A stretch of DNA of 64,000 nt from Nakamurella sp. PAMC28650 (lineage in GTDB: Bacteria > Actinomycetota > Actinomycetes > Mycobacteriales > Nakamurellaceae). The notes under the pieces were generated by a model. The model did not search any database. It saw only the letters and a program-made list of their open reading frames with translations, and was not told the origin of the DNA. This document shows, in pieces, positions 9,070-19,003 of this stretch (its first letter is position 1; every line of letters starts with the position of its first letter). Both the position numbers and the translations under genes were made by a program. The DNA is taken from the NCBI RefSeq assembly GCF_014303395.1, contig NZ_CP060298.1:4793001-4857000 (forward strand), in the 5' to 3' direction.

Positions 9070-10797
9070 TCAGTGGCGTCGCGAGGCGCTGAGTTCCAGC
9101 TCGGGCCTGGCCTGCTCGTCGACCTGCCGGGCCTCGAGTTCGTCCTGGGCGACCTGCTGGTCGACGACCTGGGCGTCCAGCACCACGTTGAGTTCCTCCG
9201 GGTCGACATTGCTGGCCCGCAGCGGGGTTTCCCTGATGCAGAGGATGACGATCGCGCCGACGGCCGCGGCCACGGCGCTGATCCCGAAGGCCCAGGCCGT
9301 ACCGATGCCGTACGACTCCTTGACCACTGCGGCGACCGGGGCCGGCAGAGTGGCCGTGTTCGGGGTGCCCGAGGATGCGCCGAGCACCGACGGATCGATG
9401 CCCAGTCGGGTCAGACCGGACTGGAGGTTGGACGTGACCTTCGAGGCCAGCACGGCGCCGAGCGCACTGACACCGATGGCGCCACCGAGTGAACGGATGA
9501 ACGAGACCGTGGCCGACGCGCTGCCGATGTCGCGGATCGACACGCTGTTCTGGACCGCGAGCACGAGGTTCTGCATCGTCGCCCCCATGCCACTGCCGGC
9601 CAGCACCATGCCGATGGCCAGCACCCAGTAGGGCGAGGTCGCCGACATCGTCGACAGCACAGCGAGTCCGACGACCAGCAGGACGCCACCGACGGCCAGG
9701 TAGCGCTTCCACTTCCCGGTGCTGGTGATGACCCGGCCGACGATCAGGGACGTCAGGAACATGCCAAGGACCAGCGGGATGGTGGCCACCCCGGACATGG
9801 TCGGGGTGTTGCCACGGGCGACCTGGAAGTACTGGCTCAGGAACACGGTGATCCCGTAGAGCGAGGATCCGACCATCAGGCTCGCTACGGAGGCCAGCGC
9901 GACGGTGCGGTTCTTGAAGATCTTCAGCGGGATGATCGGCTCGGCCACCCTGGTCTCGACCCAGACCGCGATGCCCAGCAGCAGCAGGCCGCCGATCACC
10001 ATGGCCGCGGACGGGAGGGAGATCCAGGAGAAGTTGGTGCCGGCGAGCGAGACCCAGATCAGCAGGAGGCTCACGCCGGCGACGATCAGGGTGGCGCCGA
10101 GGTAGTCGATCCGGGCCTTCCGCCTGAGCGTCGGGAGCTTCAGGGTCTTCTGCAGCACGACGATGGCGGCGACCGCGAACGGCACACCCACGTAGAAGCA
10201 CCAGCGCCAACCGAGCCAGGAGGTGTCGACGATGACGCCGCCGACCAGCGGGCCGAGCACGGTGGCCAGCGCGAAGACGGCACCGAGGTAACCGCTGTAG
10301 CGACCACGCTCCCTGGGCGAGATCATCCGGGCCATGATGACCTGCACCAGGGCCAGCAGACCGCCGGCGCCGATGCCCTGGATCGCCCTCGCGAAGATCA
10401 GCATGCCGACGCTCTGCGACAGACCGGCGACGGCCGAACCCCCGACGTACACGACCAGGGAGATCTGCACCAGCAGCTTCGGGCTCATCAGGTCCGAGAG
10501 CTTGCCCCAGATCGGGGTGGTCGCCGTGAGCGCGAGCAGGGTGGCGACGACCACCCACGTGTAGCCGGACTCGGTGCCGTGCAGCTGACGGATGATGGTC
10601 GGCAGCGCGTTGGTCACCACGGTCGAGGACAGCATCGCGACGAACATGCCGATCAGCAGGCCCGAGAGGGACTGCAGGATCTGACGGTGCGACATGCTGC
10701 CGATCTCGCCGGTGTGGTGGGCCGAGGAGAGTTGCGGGGCCGGTGATTTGGCCTCGGTCCGAAGGTGCCGGGGCCGATGGGGGGCAGTGCTGGTCAT
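9070..10797 (-). CDS. MFS drug exporter, DHA2 (EmrB/QacA) family, 14 membrane segments
   Basis: A 575-residue integral membrane protein. Family signatures are VVTNALPTI in helix 1, GKLSDLMSP in loop 2-3, FARAIQGIGAGG and the motif C-like LGPLVGGVIVDT. The hydrophobic pattern fits 14 helices, with a soluble Glu/Gln-rich tail. It lies 81 bp downstream of a MarR gene on the same strand, the usual arrangement for a ligand-induced efflux pump. A second possible start (Met in GSMSHRQ) would remove about 34 residues. Confidence 0.92.
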   Translation of the reverse strand: MTSTAPHRPRHLRTEAKSPAPQLSSAHHTGEIGSMSHRQILQSLSGLLIGMFVAMLSSTVVTNALPTIIRQLHGTESGYTWVVVATLLALTATTPIWGKLSDLMSPKLLVQISLVVYVGGSAVAGLSQSVGMLIFARAIQGIGAGGLLALVQVIMARMISPRERGRYSGYLGAVFALATVLGPLVGGVIVDTSWLGWRWCFYVGVPFAVAAIVVLQKTLKLPTLRRKARIDYLGATLIVAGVSLLLIWVSLAGTNFSWISLPSAAMVIGGLLLLGIAVWVETRVAEPIIPLKIFKNRTVALASVASLMVGSSLYGITVFLSQYFQVARGNTPTMSGVATIPLVLGMFLTSLIVGRVITSTGKWKRYLAVGGVLLVVGLAVLSTMSATSPYWVLAIGMVLAGSGMGATMQNLVLAVQNSVSIRDIGSASATVSFIRSLGGAIGVSALGAVLASKVTSNLQSGLTRLGIDPSVLGASSGTPNTATLPAPVAAVVKESYGIGTAWAFGISAVAAAVGAIVILCIRETPLRASNVDPEELNVVLDAQVVDQQVAQDELEARQVDEQARPELELSASRRH

Positions 10798-10878
10798 GAA
10801 TTCACACTTTCGAGGAGCAGGTGTTCTGGCGAATGGTGGTGGTGGCGCCCGCCCCGGTGGGGGCCGGACGAAGAGCGG

Positions 10879-11376
10879 TCAGCTGCCCACCGCGACCGGC
10901 CGACGAACGGCCGTCGGGTGCGACCTGGCACACCCGGGCTCGCTCGCGACCAGATCGGTGGCCAACCTGCGCACCAGCTGGGTCAGGGCACGGACATCGG
11001 TCTCGGACCAGTGGGTGATCCGGTCGGCGATATCTGATCCGGCCGTCTCGGCGGCTGCGCTCAGTGCCGATTCCCCGGCCGGGGTGAGCCGGACGAGCTG
11101 GGCCCGGTGGTCGAGATCGTCCTTCACCCGTCCGACCAGGCCGGCCGCCTCCAGCGCGGTGATCTGCCGGCTCGCAGCCGAGACGTCGATCATCAACATC
11201 TCGGCCAGAGCGGAGACCCTGGCACCCGGCGTGCCGTCCAGAGCGCTCATCATCATGAGCGCCCCGGCGTCCTGCTTGTACTTCGTGGAGCGGCGGCGGG
11301 CCCTGGTCAGCTGCTGCAGCGACCGGATCAGGTCGACGCAGTCGGCGGTGGTGGGTGGCGTCGTCTCGGTCTTCAC
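10879..11376 (-). CDS. MarR-family regulator, probable repressor of the adjacent MFS pump
   Basis: 165 residues with a winged-helix core: ALAEMLMIDVSAASRQITAL (recognition region) and a wing RVKDDLDHRAQLVRLT, the usual MarR D-x-R signature. Starts at GTG 11376 with almost no leader after a -10-like TATGAT, so it may be leaderless or nearly so. A palindrome just upstream is the likely operator and suggests autoregulation. Confidence 0.9.
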   Translation of the reverse strand: MKTETTPPTTADCVDLIRSLQQLTRARRRSTKYKQDAGALMMMSALDGTPGARVSALAEMLMIDVSAASRQITALEAAGLVGRVKDDLDHRAQLVRLTPAGESALSAAAETAGSDIADRITHWSETDVRALTQLVRRLATDLVASEPGCARSHPTAVRRPVAVGS

Positions 11377-11396
11377 AATTACTCATGCTAATCATA

Positions 11397-11417
11397 TTGC
11401 TTGCATGACTCAAGCAA
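11397..11417. promoter_or_regulatory. Candidate MarR operator
   Basis: TTGCTTG and CAAGCAA form a perfect 7-bp inverted repeat with a 7-bp spacer, 20 bp upstream of the marR start. On the minus strand the left arm doubles as a -35-like TTGCTT, 15 bp before TATGAT, so binding would block the promoter. Confidence 0.6.
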
Positions 11418-11462
11418 CTGTGACGCGGATGACCCGCTCGCCCGGGTCGGCGAGCGCAACCG

Positions 11463-12698
11463 TCAGCCGGCCATCCGCAGCAGCTGACGGAAGTCGTTGG
11501 CCGCCAGGGGCGGAGCGAACAGGAAGCCCTGGCCGAGCAGGCATCCGGACTTCCTGGCCCTGGCGGCCTGCTCCGAGGTCTCGACACCCTCGATGACGGA
11601 ATCGAATCCGAGATCGTCGGCCAGCCCGAGGAGCGCGCGGAGAACGGCATCCCCGACCAGGGTGCCCAGCGCGGCGGTGACGCTCCGGTCCAGTTTGATC
11701 CCGTCGATCGGCAGGTTCATGACCTGCTCCATCGAGGAGAAGCCGGTGCCGAAATCATCCAGCACGATGCGGAAGCCGCAGGCGCGCAGATCCTCGAGCA
11801 GGTGCCCGCCTCCGGGGTGGAACGCGAGGGCCGCGGTCTCGGTGACCTCGAAATCGATGCTGTCCGGCGAGATGCCCGCATCGAGCACGGTGTCGGTCAG
11901 CGCCACCAGAGCGTCCGGATTGTCGAGATGCCGGGCCGAGAGATTCACGTTCAGCCGCAGATCCGGTGTCCGGCTCTGCCAGTGCCGCAGGTCCGTCGCC
12001 GCCTGGCGGAGGATCGACAGATCGAGGTCGATCACGATGTCGGAGTCCTCGGCGAGCGGGACGAACCCACCGGGCTGGATCAGCCCGCGGGCCGGATGGT
12101 GCCAACGCGCGAGGGCCTCCACCGACCGCACCTTCCCGGAGGCGAGGTCGACCACCGGCTGGTAGAACGGGACGATCTGGCCGCTGTCGATCGCGGCCGC
12201 CAGGATCTCTGCTTCCGCCGTCGATCCGGCCGGCCCGGACCCCACGCGGCGCATCAGTTCGAGTTGGTCACGGACCACGGCGGCGGCCGACTGCAGCTTC
12301 TCCAGCTGGCCGTTCCCGAACTCCCGCGGCACCGTGTCCAACAGGCAGAGGCTTCCTATGGCGATCCCCTCACGCCCGATGATCGGCACCCCGATGTACG
12401 AACGGACGTGGGCCGCGCTCGCTGGAATGACATCCATGTCCTGCAACGCGGTCGGCCGCCCGTCGCGGACGACCTGATGGCAGAGCGTCTGCGAGCGTGG
12501 CCGGATGCCGGTGTCCATTCCCACTGCTGCGATCGTGTGCTGGCTCTCGGAGTCGAGCAGGTTGACCAGGACCATCGGGAAACCGAAGTGGTCCGCGACG
12601 AGTCGGACGAAATGGCTCAGGGCCGTGTCGGTCGTCGAACGGCCGATGTAGTGCCGTGCGGAAAGGTGTTGCTGTCGTTTCCTGACGATTCGTTCCAC
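11463..12698 (-). CDS. GAF-EAL protein, c-di-GMP phosphodiesterase
   Basis: 411 residues. An N-terminal GAF domain (about 20-150; LVADHFGFPMVLVNLLD, YIGVPI) is followed by an EAL domain (about 170-405). Catalytic residues are kept: the signature VEALARWHHP, NVNLSARHL, FEVTETAAL, LDDFGTGFSS, IKLDRS, VIEGVET and GQGFLF. It should therefore hydrolyse c-di-GMP in response to a signal at the GAF domain, and no GGDEF domain is present. Starts at GTG 12698 behind a GGAGG site. No operon partner. Confidence 0.92.
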   Translation of the reverse strand: MERIVRKRQQHLSARHYIGRSTTDTALSHFVRLVADHFGFPMVLVNLLDSESQHTIAAVGMDTGIRPRSQTLCHQVVRDGRPTALQDMDVIPASAAHVRSYIGVPIIGREGIAIGSLCLLDTVPREFGNGQLEKLQSAAAVVRDQLELMRRVGSGPAGSTAEAEILAAAIDSGQIVPFYQPVVDLASGKVRSVEALARWHHPARGLIQPGGFVPLAEDSDIVIDLDLSILRQAATDLRHWQSRTPDLRLNVNLSARHLDNPDALVALTDTVLDAGISPDSIDFEVTETAALAFHPGGGHLLEDLRACGFRIVLDDFGTGFSSMEQVMNLPIDGIKLDRSVTAALGTLVGDAVLRALLGLADDLGFDSVIEGVETSEQAARARKSGCLLGQGFLFAPPLAANDFRQLLRMAG

Positions 12699-12847
12699 TG
12701 CCGACCTCCGAGCCCGCGTGCTCCCGCACGGCGGTAGGCTTTTCCCTCCAAGGAGACAACCTGTGGCGAAGTTGAACCCCGGTTCAGGTCATCCTCAACG
12801 GTTCGTCACGGCGCGCGGCGCAGATGGTCCGGTTTATCACGATTCGG

Positions 12848-13321
12848 TCACGTTGCGGAGCGGCGGAGCTCTGCGTCCGGTGTCCAGCTCATCACCAGGT
12901 CCGGCTCTTTCTCCTCGTTGTCCTGACCGGACGCGAACGAGCTGACCACGAAGCCGTGCCTGCGGTAGAACGCCCGAGCCTGATGGTTCCGTTGGAAGAC
13001 GTACAGTCGCAGACCCTTCGGGCTGACCAGCTTCACCTGCTCGAGCAGCCTGGATCCCACCCCCGTCCGCAGGTGCTCCGGCCGGACGTAGAGGTGGTCG
13101 AGGCTGTCGCCGGACACCGCGGCGAAACCGATGATGCGCTCGCCTGATGTGGCCACGAGCACGGTGCTGGACGGCAGCACCGACGTGGCGAAATACGTGC
13201 GGACGTCGGCGGCGCTGTGCAGGTCCGGCAGATACGGCATCCTAGCCCGCCGCGAGATCAGGTGCACATCGGCGCTCTCGGCCGCATCGGCAGCGGTGGC
13301 GCCCCGGATCAGGATGTTCAC
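12848..13321 (-). CDS. GNAT-family N-acetyltransferase coupled to the cob operon
   Basis: 157 residues of GNAT fold: LDHLYVRPEHLRTGVGSRLL is the beta4/acetyl-CoA pyrophosphate-loop region (R/Q-x-x-G-x-G/A) and AFYRRHGFV the C-terminal motif. The GTG start at 13321 overlaps the cobIJ stop by 4 bases, so it is co-translated with cobalamin genes although no role in that pathway is known. Substrate unknown. Confidence 0.85.
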   Translation of the reverse strand: MNILIRGATAADAAESADVHLISRRARMPYLPDLHSAADVRTYFATSVLPSSTVLVATSGERIIGFAAVSGDSLDHLYVRPEHLRTGVGSRLLEQVKLVSPKGLRLYVFQRNHQARAFYRRHGFVVSSFASGQDNEEKEPDLVMSWTPDAELRRSAT

Positions 13322-14847
13322 CCGACCGGCTGCGGTGCGGGGACGAAGCGTCTGGTCCAGACCCGATCACCGGAGACCAGCGTTCCGCCGGCCCCGATGA
13401 TCAGCAGACACTGCATGTCGATCGCGGCGGGATCCAGCCGTCCCAGCGTCGTCGTCTCCACCGACTCGCCGGGCCGGCCGACCGACCGTCCGATCACCAC
13501 CACTGTCTCCGGCGAACGGTGCTCCAGGAGCACCTGCTTGGCCAGGGCAACCTGGGTGGCCCGTGTGCGGGAGCCCGGGTTGTAGATCGCCAGGACCAGA
13601 TCCGACTCCGAGATCTTGCGCAGCCGATCGGCGATCACGTCCCATGGTTTGAGCCGGTCCGACAACGACATCACCGCGTAGTCGCCGCCCAGCGGAGCGC
13701 CTGCGGCCGCGGCCACCGCCTGCGCCGCCGTGATAGCCGGCAGCACCGTGATCCTGACCCCGGAGTAGATCTCGTCCTGCGCGGCCTCGAACACCGCCGA
13801 CGCCATCCCGAACACCCCGGCGTCACCGCCGGAGACGACGGCCACCCGCTCCCCCGCCAGCGCCAGATCGAGCGCGAACCGGGCACGGTCCACCTCGACG
13901 GTATTGCCCGAGGCATGCCGACGCAGTCCGGCGCGCTGCGGAATTCGATCGACATACGGTGCGTAGCCGACGATGTGGTCGACGATGGCGAGCACGTCGG
14001 TCACCTCGGGCGTGATCCACCGCTCCGGCCCCGGGCCGAGCCCGACCACGAACAGCTCGGCCGGATCAGTCCGGGCGACGGGCGGGACGGGTTGTGCCAC
14101 AGCACCATCGGCGGACGCATCGCCGACCTGACGATCGGCACCGGGCACCAGGATGATCGAGAAATACGGCACGGCACCAGGGTCGACGTCACGCACCGGG
14201 ATCATGGCCTGACCCGGGATCGAGGCACGCTCCACGTACCACGCTTCGTCCAGGCGCCCGGCCTCGGCCAGCGCGGCCCTGACCGCCGGAAAGGTGCGCC
14301 CCAGCTTCATGATCGCCGCGGCCTGGGTGTCGGCCAGCCGTCTGGCCAGTTCCGGCTGCGGCAGCGTCCCGGGCAGGATCGTCAGGACGTCCTCGTGACG
14401 CACCAGGGGTTTTCCGGCGACCGCGGCGGCCGCCGACACCGACGTCACCCCCGGTACCACCTCGGTGACGAACGAGGGGGCGAGACGGTCGTGCAGGTAC
14501 ATGTAGGAGCCGTAGAACAGCGGGTCGCCCTCGCACAGGACGACGACGGTACGCCCGGCGCGCAGGTGCACCGCGAGTCGCTCCGCGGACGAATCGTAGA
14601 AGTCGACCATCGCGCCCCGGTACCCACCCGGGTGCGCCGTGCGCTCGGTGGTCACCGGGTAGACGAGAGCCTCCTCGATCACCCCGCGGGGCAGTAGAGC
14701 GGCGGCGATCGACCGTGCGATGGATCGGCCGTGGGTGCCGGAGTGATAGGCCACCACGTCGGCGGCGGCGATCAGCCGGGCCGCCTTGAGCGTGACGAGT
14801 TCCGGATCACCGGGGCCGAGGCCCACCCCGTAGAGGAGCCCCGACAT
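13318..14847 (-). CDS. cobIJ: Fused precorrin-2 C20-/precorrin-3B C17-methyltransferase CobIJ
   Basis: A 509-residue fusion of two tetrapyrrole methylases. The CobI half (1-250) has YGVGLGPGDPELVTLKA, VLCEGDPLFYGSYMY and VPGVTSVSAAAA. The CobJ half (about 270-505) starts LFVVGLGPGPERWITPE and has VSGGDAGVFGMASAV, LPAITAAQAVAAAAGAP and AIYNPGSRTR. The fusion is common in actinobacteria. ATG 14847 was chosen over a much longer open frame because it matches the CobI N-terminus and overlaps the cobH stop by one base. Confidence 0.95.
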   Translation of the reverse strand: MSGLLYGVGLGPGDPELVTLKAARLIAAADVVAYHSGTHGRSIARSIAAALLPRGVIEEALVYPVTTERTAHPGGYRGAMVDFYDSSAERLAVHLRAGRTVVVLCEGDPLFYGSYMYLHDRLAPSFVTEVVPGVTSVSAAAAVAGKPLVRHEDVLTILPGTLPQPELARRLADTQAAAIMKLGRTFPAVRAALAEAGRLDEAWYVERASIPGQAMIPVRDVDPGAVPYFSIILVPGADRQVGDASADGAVAQPVPPVARTDPAELFVVGLGPGPERWITPEVTDVLAIVDHIVGYAPYVDRIPQRAGLRRHASGNTVEVDRARFALDLALAGERVAVVSGGDAGVFGMASAVFEAAQDEIYSGVRITVLPAITAAQAVAAAAGAPLGGDYAVMSLSDRLKPWDVIADRLRKISESDLVLAIYNPGSRTRATQVALAKQVLLEHRSPETVVVIGRSVGRPGESVETTTLGRLDPAAIDMQCLLIIGAGGTLVSGDRVWTRRFVPAPQPVG

Positions 14848-15548
14848 CACTCGCGCTCCTGGGCCAGGGCGTTGACGGCCGCGGCGGCCAGTGCCGACCC
14901 GCCGCGGCGTCCACGCACCACGACGTAGGGAATACCCGACTCGTGTTGCAACAGAGCCTCTTTCGATTCCATGGCGCCGATGAAACCCACCGGGATGCCG
15001 ACGATGACGGCTGGTCGTGGACCTCCTGCCGAGATCATCTCCAGCAGGTGGAACAGCGCGGTCGGCGCATTGCCGATGGCGACCACGGCGCCGGCCAGCC
15101 GTTCGCCCCACAGCGACACCGCGGCAGCGGATCTGGTGGTGTCCCACCGCCTGGCCAGTTCGGGTACCCGCGGATCCCGCAGCAGGCAGATCACGTCGTT
15201 GGCAGCCGGTAGCCGAGCCCGGGTGATCCCGGAGGCGACCATGTTGGCGTCGGTGAAGATCGGCGCCCCGGACTCGAGTGCCGCCCTGGCCGCCGGCACC
15301 AGGTCGGGGTGCACCCGGAGATCGGCCACCAGGTCGATCTGTCCGGTCGCGTGCACCATCCGGACGGCCAGCTTCTCCGCGGCGGCCGGGAGCCCGGACA
15401 TGTCCGTCTCCCGCCGGATCGTCGCGAACGACCGCAGATAGATCTGGGCGCCGTCGGTCACGTAGTCGTACCGGCGGGGCGGCGGCTGCGGTTGCTGCGG
15501 TTGCTGCGGTTGGGCATCGGTGGCGATTCCGAGGTGGTTCGTCGTCAC
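14847..15548 (-). CDS. cobH: Precorrin-8X methylmutase CobH
   Basis: Moves the C11 methyl group to C12 to give hydrogenobyrinic acid. Recognisable CbiC/CobH blocks are VRMVHATGQIDLV (catalytic His), PIFTDANMVASGI, AIGNAPTALFHLLEMI and VGIPVGFIGAMESKEAL. The 233-residue protein has an extra Gln/Pro-rich N-terminal stretch of about 25 residues, encoded by short repeats. GTG 15548 overlaps the cobG stop (GTGA). Confidence 0.95.
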   Translation of the reverse strand: MTTNHLGIATDAQPQQPQQPQPPPRRYDYVTDGAQIYLRSFATIRRETDMSGLPAAAEKLAVRMVHATGQIDLVADLRVHPDLVPAARAALESGAPIFTDANMVASGITRARLPAANDVICLLRDPRVPELARRWDTTRSAAAVSLWGERLAGAVVAIGNAPTALFHLLEMISAGGPRPAVIVGIPVGFIGAMESKEALLQHESGIPYVVVRGRRGGSALAAAAVNALAQERE

Positions 15549-16876
15549 GGAGCAGTCCTGGCCAGTGCAACGGCGCGGCTCAGGGACGCGGTGGTGCTGG
15601 TGTGTTCGAACAATTCGGGTGACGACGGCGACGGACCGCCGGCGGCAGGGCGGCGCGTCACCACCTGGCGTGAACCGGTCAGGGCCAACACCTCCACGTG
15701 GTCGACGGCGGGTGATCCACACCGGCGCTCGCAGGCGACGACGTGGACCGGACGAGTGTCCGGCCCTCCACCCGCCGTGGCCAGGAGCGTGGCGATCGGG
15801 CGGGTGACCGCGGCGGCGGAAGCGCACCCGGGCGCCCCGGTGCAGGCGGACACCCCGTGCCGGCCGGAGTGCGGATCGGTCACCAGGCCGGCCTTCTCGA
15901 GATCGGCGACCAGGGCGTCGAGGTCGGTCACCGGCGATCTCAGATCGGGTATCACCAGGGTCCGCCATGGCGTGACGATCAATTCGCCGCTCCCGGCGTC
16001 GATGGCTGCCGTGGCGGCGACCCGGATCTGGGCCGGGTCCAGCAGTCCCAGCGGCACACCGACCACCAGGAGATCCTGGCCGTTGGACTGGTGCAGCACG
16101 CCGAGTCGAGCAGGGTCCGACGGTCGAGCGGGGTCGGACGGGACGGGGCCCACCGGCCCCGGGACGTCCGCGGCATCCAGCCCGAGCCCACCCCACAATC
16201 CGGTGCCGGCATCGGGCAGGTCGGCAACGTGCCAGGCCGCGGACGGACCGTGGCCGCGGGCACGCTGGAAGGCGACGGCCAGCGCCAGCATCAGGTGCGC
16301 CGCCTCGCGGAGCGCCACCACCGGACCCGGTCGACCGCCGACGGTCAGGGTGGCGTCGCCGGGGCCGACGGCGTAGAGGCCGAGATCGTGTGCAAGCGGC
16401 AGCACGTCACCCCGCCCGTCGTCCAGCCCGAACAGAAAGCGACCTGGCAGTGACGCGAGAAGTGGTGTGCTGCAGAGCAGATCGTCCAGCTCGTCGACGA
16501 GCTCGCGGAGATCCGCCGACCCTCCGCAACGACCGGTGAGCGGCGAACAGATGATGTTGCGCACCATCTCGTGCGTGGCCGAAGGCAGCAGGCCGGCCCG
16601 GGTCACCGCGTCGACCAGAGCCACCGGCGCCTCGCCGTCGTCGCCGGTCCGTACTCCCCGCAGCTGCAGGTTGCCTCTGGAGGTGAGCTGCACCTGGTGG
16701 TCGCCGAACTCGACGGCTGCCATGGACACGGCCTGCAGGGCCGATGCAGGGATCCGGCCGCCCGGCAGTCGCAACCGGACCAGTGCGCCGTCCGCGGCGA
16801 GATGGGGTCGCAGCAGTCCGGGGCAGCGGTCGACCTGCGTTCTGGGCACAGGTCGGGCCGGGGCGCTCACCCCCAC
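15545..16876 (-). CDS. cobG: Precorrin-3B synthase CobG
   Basis: An oxygen-dependent enzyme that hydroxylates and lactonises precorrin-3A, marking the aerobic route. The 443-residue nitrite/sulfite reductase-like protein shows VQLTSRGNLQLRGV, RNIICSPLTGRCGG and the Fe-S/siroheme-type cysteines in SACTGAPGCASA and ACERRCGSP. First gene of cobG-cobH-cobIJ-GNAT. No B12 riboswitch is visible upstream, unlike the chelatase operon. Confidence 0.93.
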   Translation of the reverse strand: MGVSAPARPVPRTQVDRCPGLLRPHLAADGALVRLRLPGGRIPASALQAVSMAAVEFGDHQVQLTSRGNLQLRGVRTGDDGEAPVALVDAVTRAGLLPSATHEMVRNIICSPLTGRCGGSADLRELVDELDDLLCSTPLLASLPGRFLFGLDDGRGDVLPLAHDLGLYAVGPGDATLTVGGRPGPVVALREAAHLMLALAVAFQRARGHGPSAAWHVADLPDAGTGLWGGLGLDAADVPGPVGPVPSDPARPSDPARLGVLHQSNGQDLLVVGVPLGLLDPAQIRVAATAAIDAGSGELIVTPWRTLVIPDLRSPVTDLDALVADLEKAGLVTDPHSGRHGVSACTGAPGCASAAAVTRPIATLLATAGGGPDTRPVHVVACERRCGSPAVDHVEVLALTGSRQVVTRRPAAGGPSPSSPELFEHTSTTASLSRAVALARTAP

Positions 16877-16898
16877 ATGGTGGCATGCCCTCCGGTCC

Positions 16899-16925
16899 CT
16901 CTCGGCCCGGCGGGTGGGCCGAGAG
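16899..16925 (-). terminator. Strong hairpin in the cobG leader
   Basis: Perfect 10-bp arms (CTCTCGGCCC / GGGCCGAGAG) with a 7-base loop, 23 bp upstream of cobG. No T-run follows. It may attenuate read-through from rpf or mask the cobG start region. Confidence 0.5.
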
Positions 16926-16945
16926 CGTCTGCGGGAACACGCGCC

Positions 16946-16979
16946 ACGGTCCCGGCCGCCGTGGGGCAGCCGGGACCGT
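16946..16979 (-). terminator. Terminator-like hairpin after rpf
   Basis: Perfect 11-bp arms (ACGGTCCCGGC / GCCGGGACCGT) with a 12-base loop, 16 bp past the rpf stop. GC-rich and without a T-run, as is common in actinobacteria. Confidence 0.7.
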
Positions 16980-16994
16980 CTGGAACGCGGCAGA

Positions 16995-18035
<1,041 letters not shown>

Positions 18036-18045
18036 TATCCGTGAG

Positions 18046-18442
18046 GGTTCCGTGGGTCGGATTGGACAGCGCTCGGCGCGGTGAACCACGAAGTCATCTG
18101 GGTGGCAATTGATTTCGGTGCTGCTGTCAATCGCCTGTGGTGAACATACGATGCATTCCTGAAGAGTCCCTGACCAGATCGGGACATAACGGAACGATAA
18201 CGAGTGTCCCCGGTGGGTGTTCTGTGGCATATTCCCAGCTCCGGACAAATATTGATCTTCATCGGGAAATGTGGCCCAGCCCACAGAAATAGTGCTTCTG
18301 CCTGCCACGTCCCGAAGCCGATCGAGCGGTGACACGGGTCGGGGGGACACCCCCAGATCGAAGGTCGGTCGGTCGTCGCTCGCCGCGAACCCGGCCGCCG
18401 CCGATCGAGAGGCTGTCGGTGGCGGCCACTAGCGTGAGGTTC
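18046..18442. other. Intergenic region between rpf and kwaA
   Basis: About 400 bp, more AT-rich than its surroundings, especially 18090-18300. It should hold the rpf promoter (leftward) and the kwaA promoter (rightward). No convincing gene or strong consensus promoter was found. Confidence 0.5.
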
Positions 18443-19003
18443 ATGAGGAGTCCGGCGTTCCGACCGTCTCTGCCCGTCCGGGTGATCATGCTGTCGGCCG
18501 CCTACTCCCCGCTGCTGCTGCTGCTCGCGCTGCTCGACTCGTTCCGGCTGGACTGGCTCCGGTGGGTGTTCGTGGCCCTCGCCGTCGCCGGCGTCCTGGG
18601 GACCGTGCTGTTCCTGACGGTCGCGATCCCGCGGCGCAACGGGTCGCCGGAGCAGGTCTACAGCGTCAAGCCCCGGGAGGGAGAGGCGCTCAAGTTCTTC
18701 GCGTCCTATGTGGTCCCGTTCTTCGTGACGGCGACCGCGAGCGGCTCGGTTCGCTGGGGGCTGCTGATCTACCTGTCGATGATCGCCGTGCTCTATCTGC
18801 AGGGCGACCTCTACTTCTCGAATCCGCTGCTCGCCGCACTCGGCTACCGGGTGTTCGAACTCGGTCGGGCCGACCGGGGCTCCCTCCTGGTGATCAGCCG
18901 ATCGTGGTACCTGGCCCCCGGCGAGAACATCTTGCTCGTCCCACTCGGCGGTTACATCTACATCCAGCAACGCCCGCCCGGACCGGAGGACACCACACCA
19001 TGA
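18443..19003 (+). CDS. kwaA: KwaA-like membrane protein of a Kiwa anti-phage system
   Basis: 186 residues with four hydrophobic segments: IMLSAAYSPLLLLLALL, VFVALAVAGVLGTVLFLTV, FFASYVVPFFVTATA and GLLIYLSMIAVLYLQ. It ends with a soluble part containing NPLLAALGYRVFEL and VPLGGYIYIQQR. Size, topology and the coupled downstream DUF4868-like gene fit KwaA, which senses phage at the membrane and works with KwaB. ATG 18443 is chosen because the upstream extension is Arg/Pro-rich and unlike the family. The identification rests on recall of the family plus gene pairing. Confidence 0.7.
   Translation: MRSPAFRPSLPVRVIMLSAAYSPLLLLLALLDSFRLDWLRWVFVALAVAGVLGTVLFLTVAIPRRNGSPEQVYSVKPREGEALKFFASYVVPFFVTATASGSVRWGLLIYLSMIAVLYLQGDLYFSNPLLAALGYRVFELGRADRGSLLVISRSWYLAPGENILLVPLGGYIYIQQRPPGPEDTTP

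Noticed and set aside
12763-12945. Short plus-strand gene behind AAGGAGA and a GTG
   Set aside because: The product has no family features, and most of the frame is antisense to the GNAT gene.
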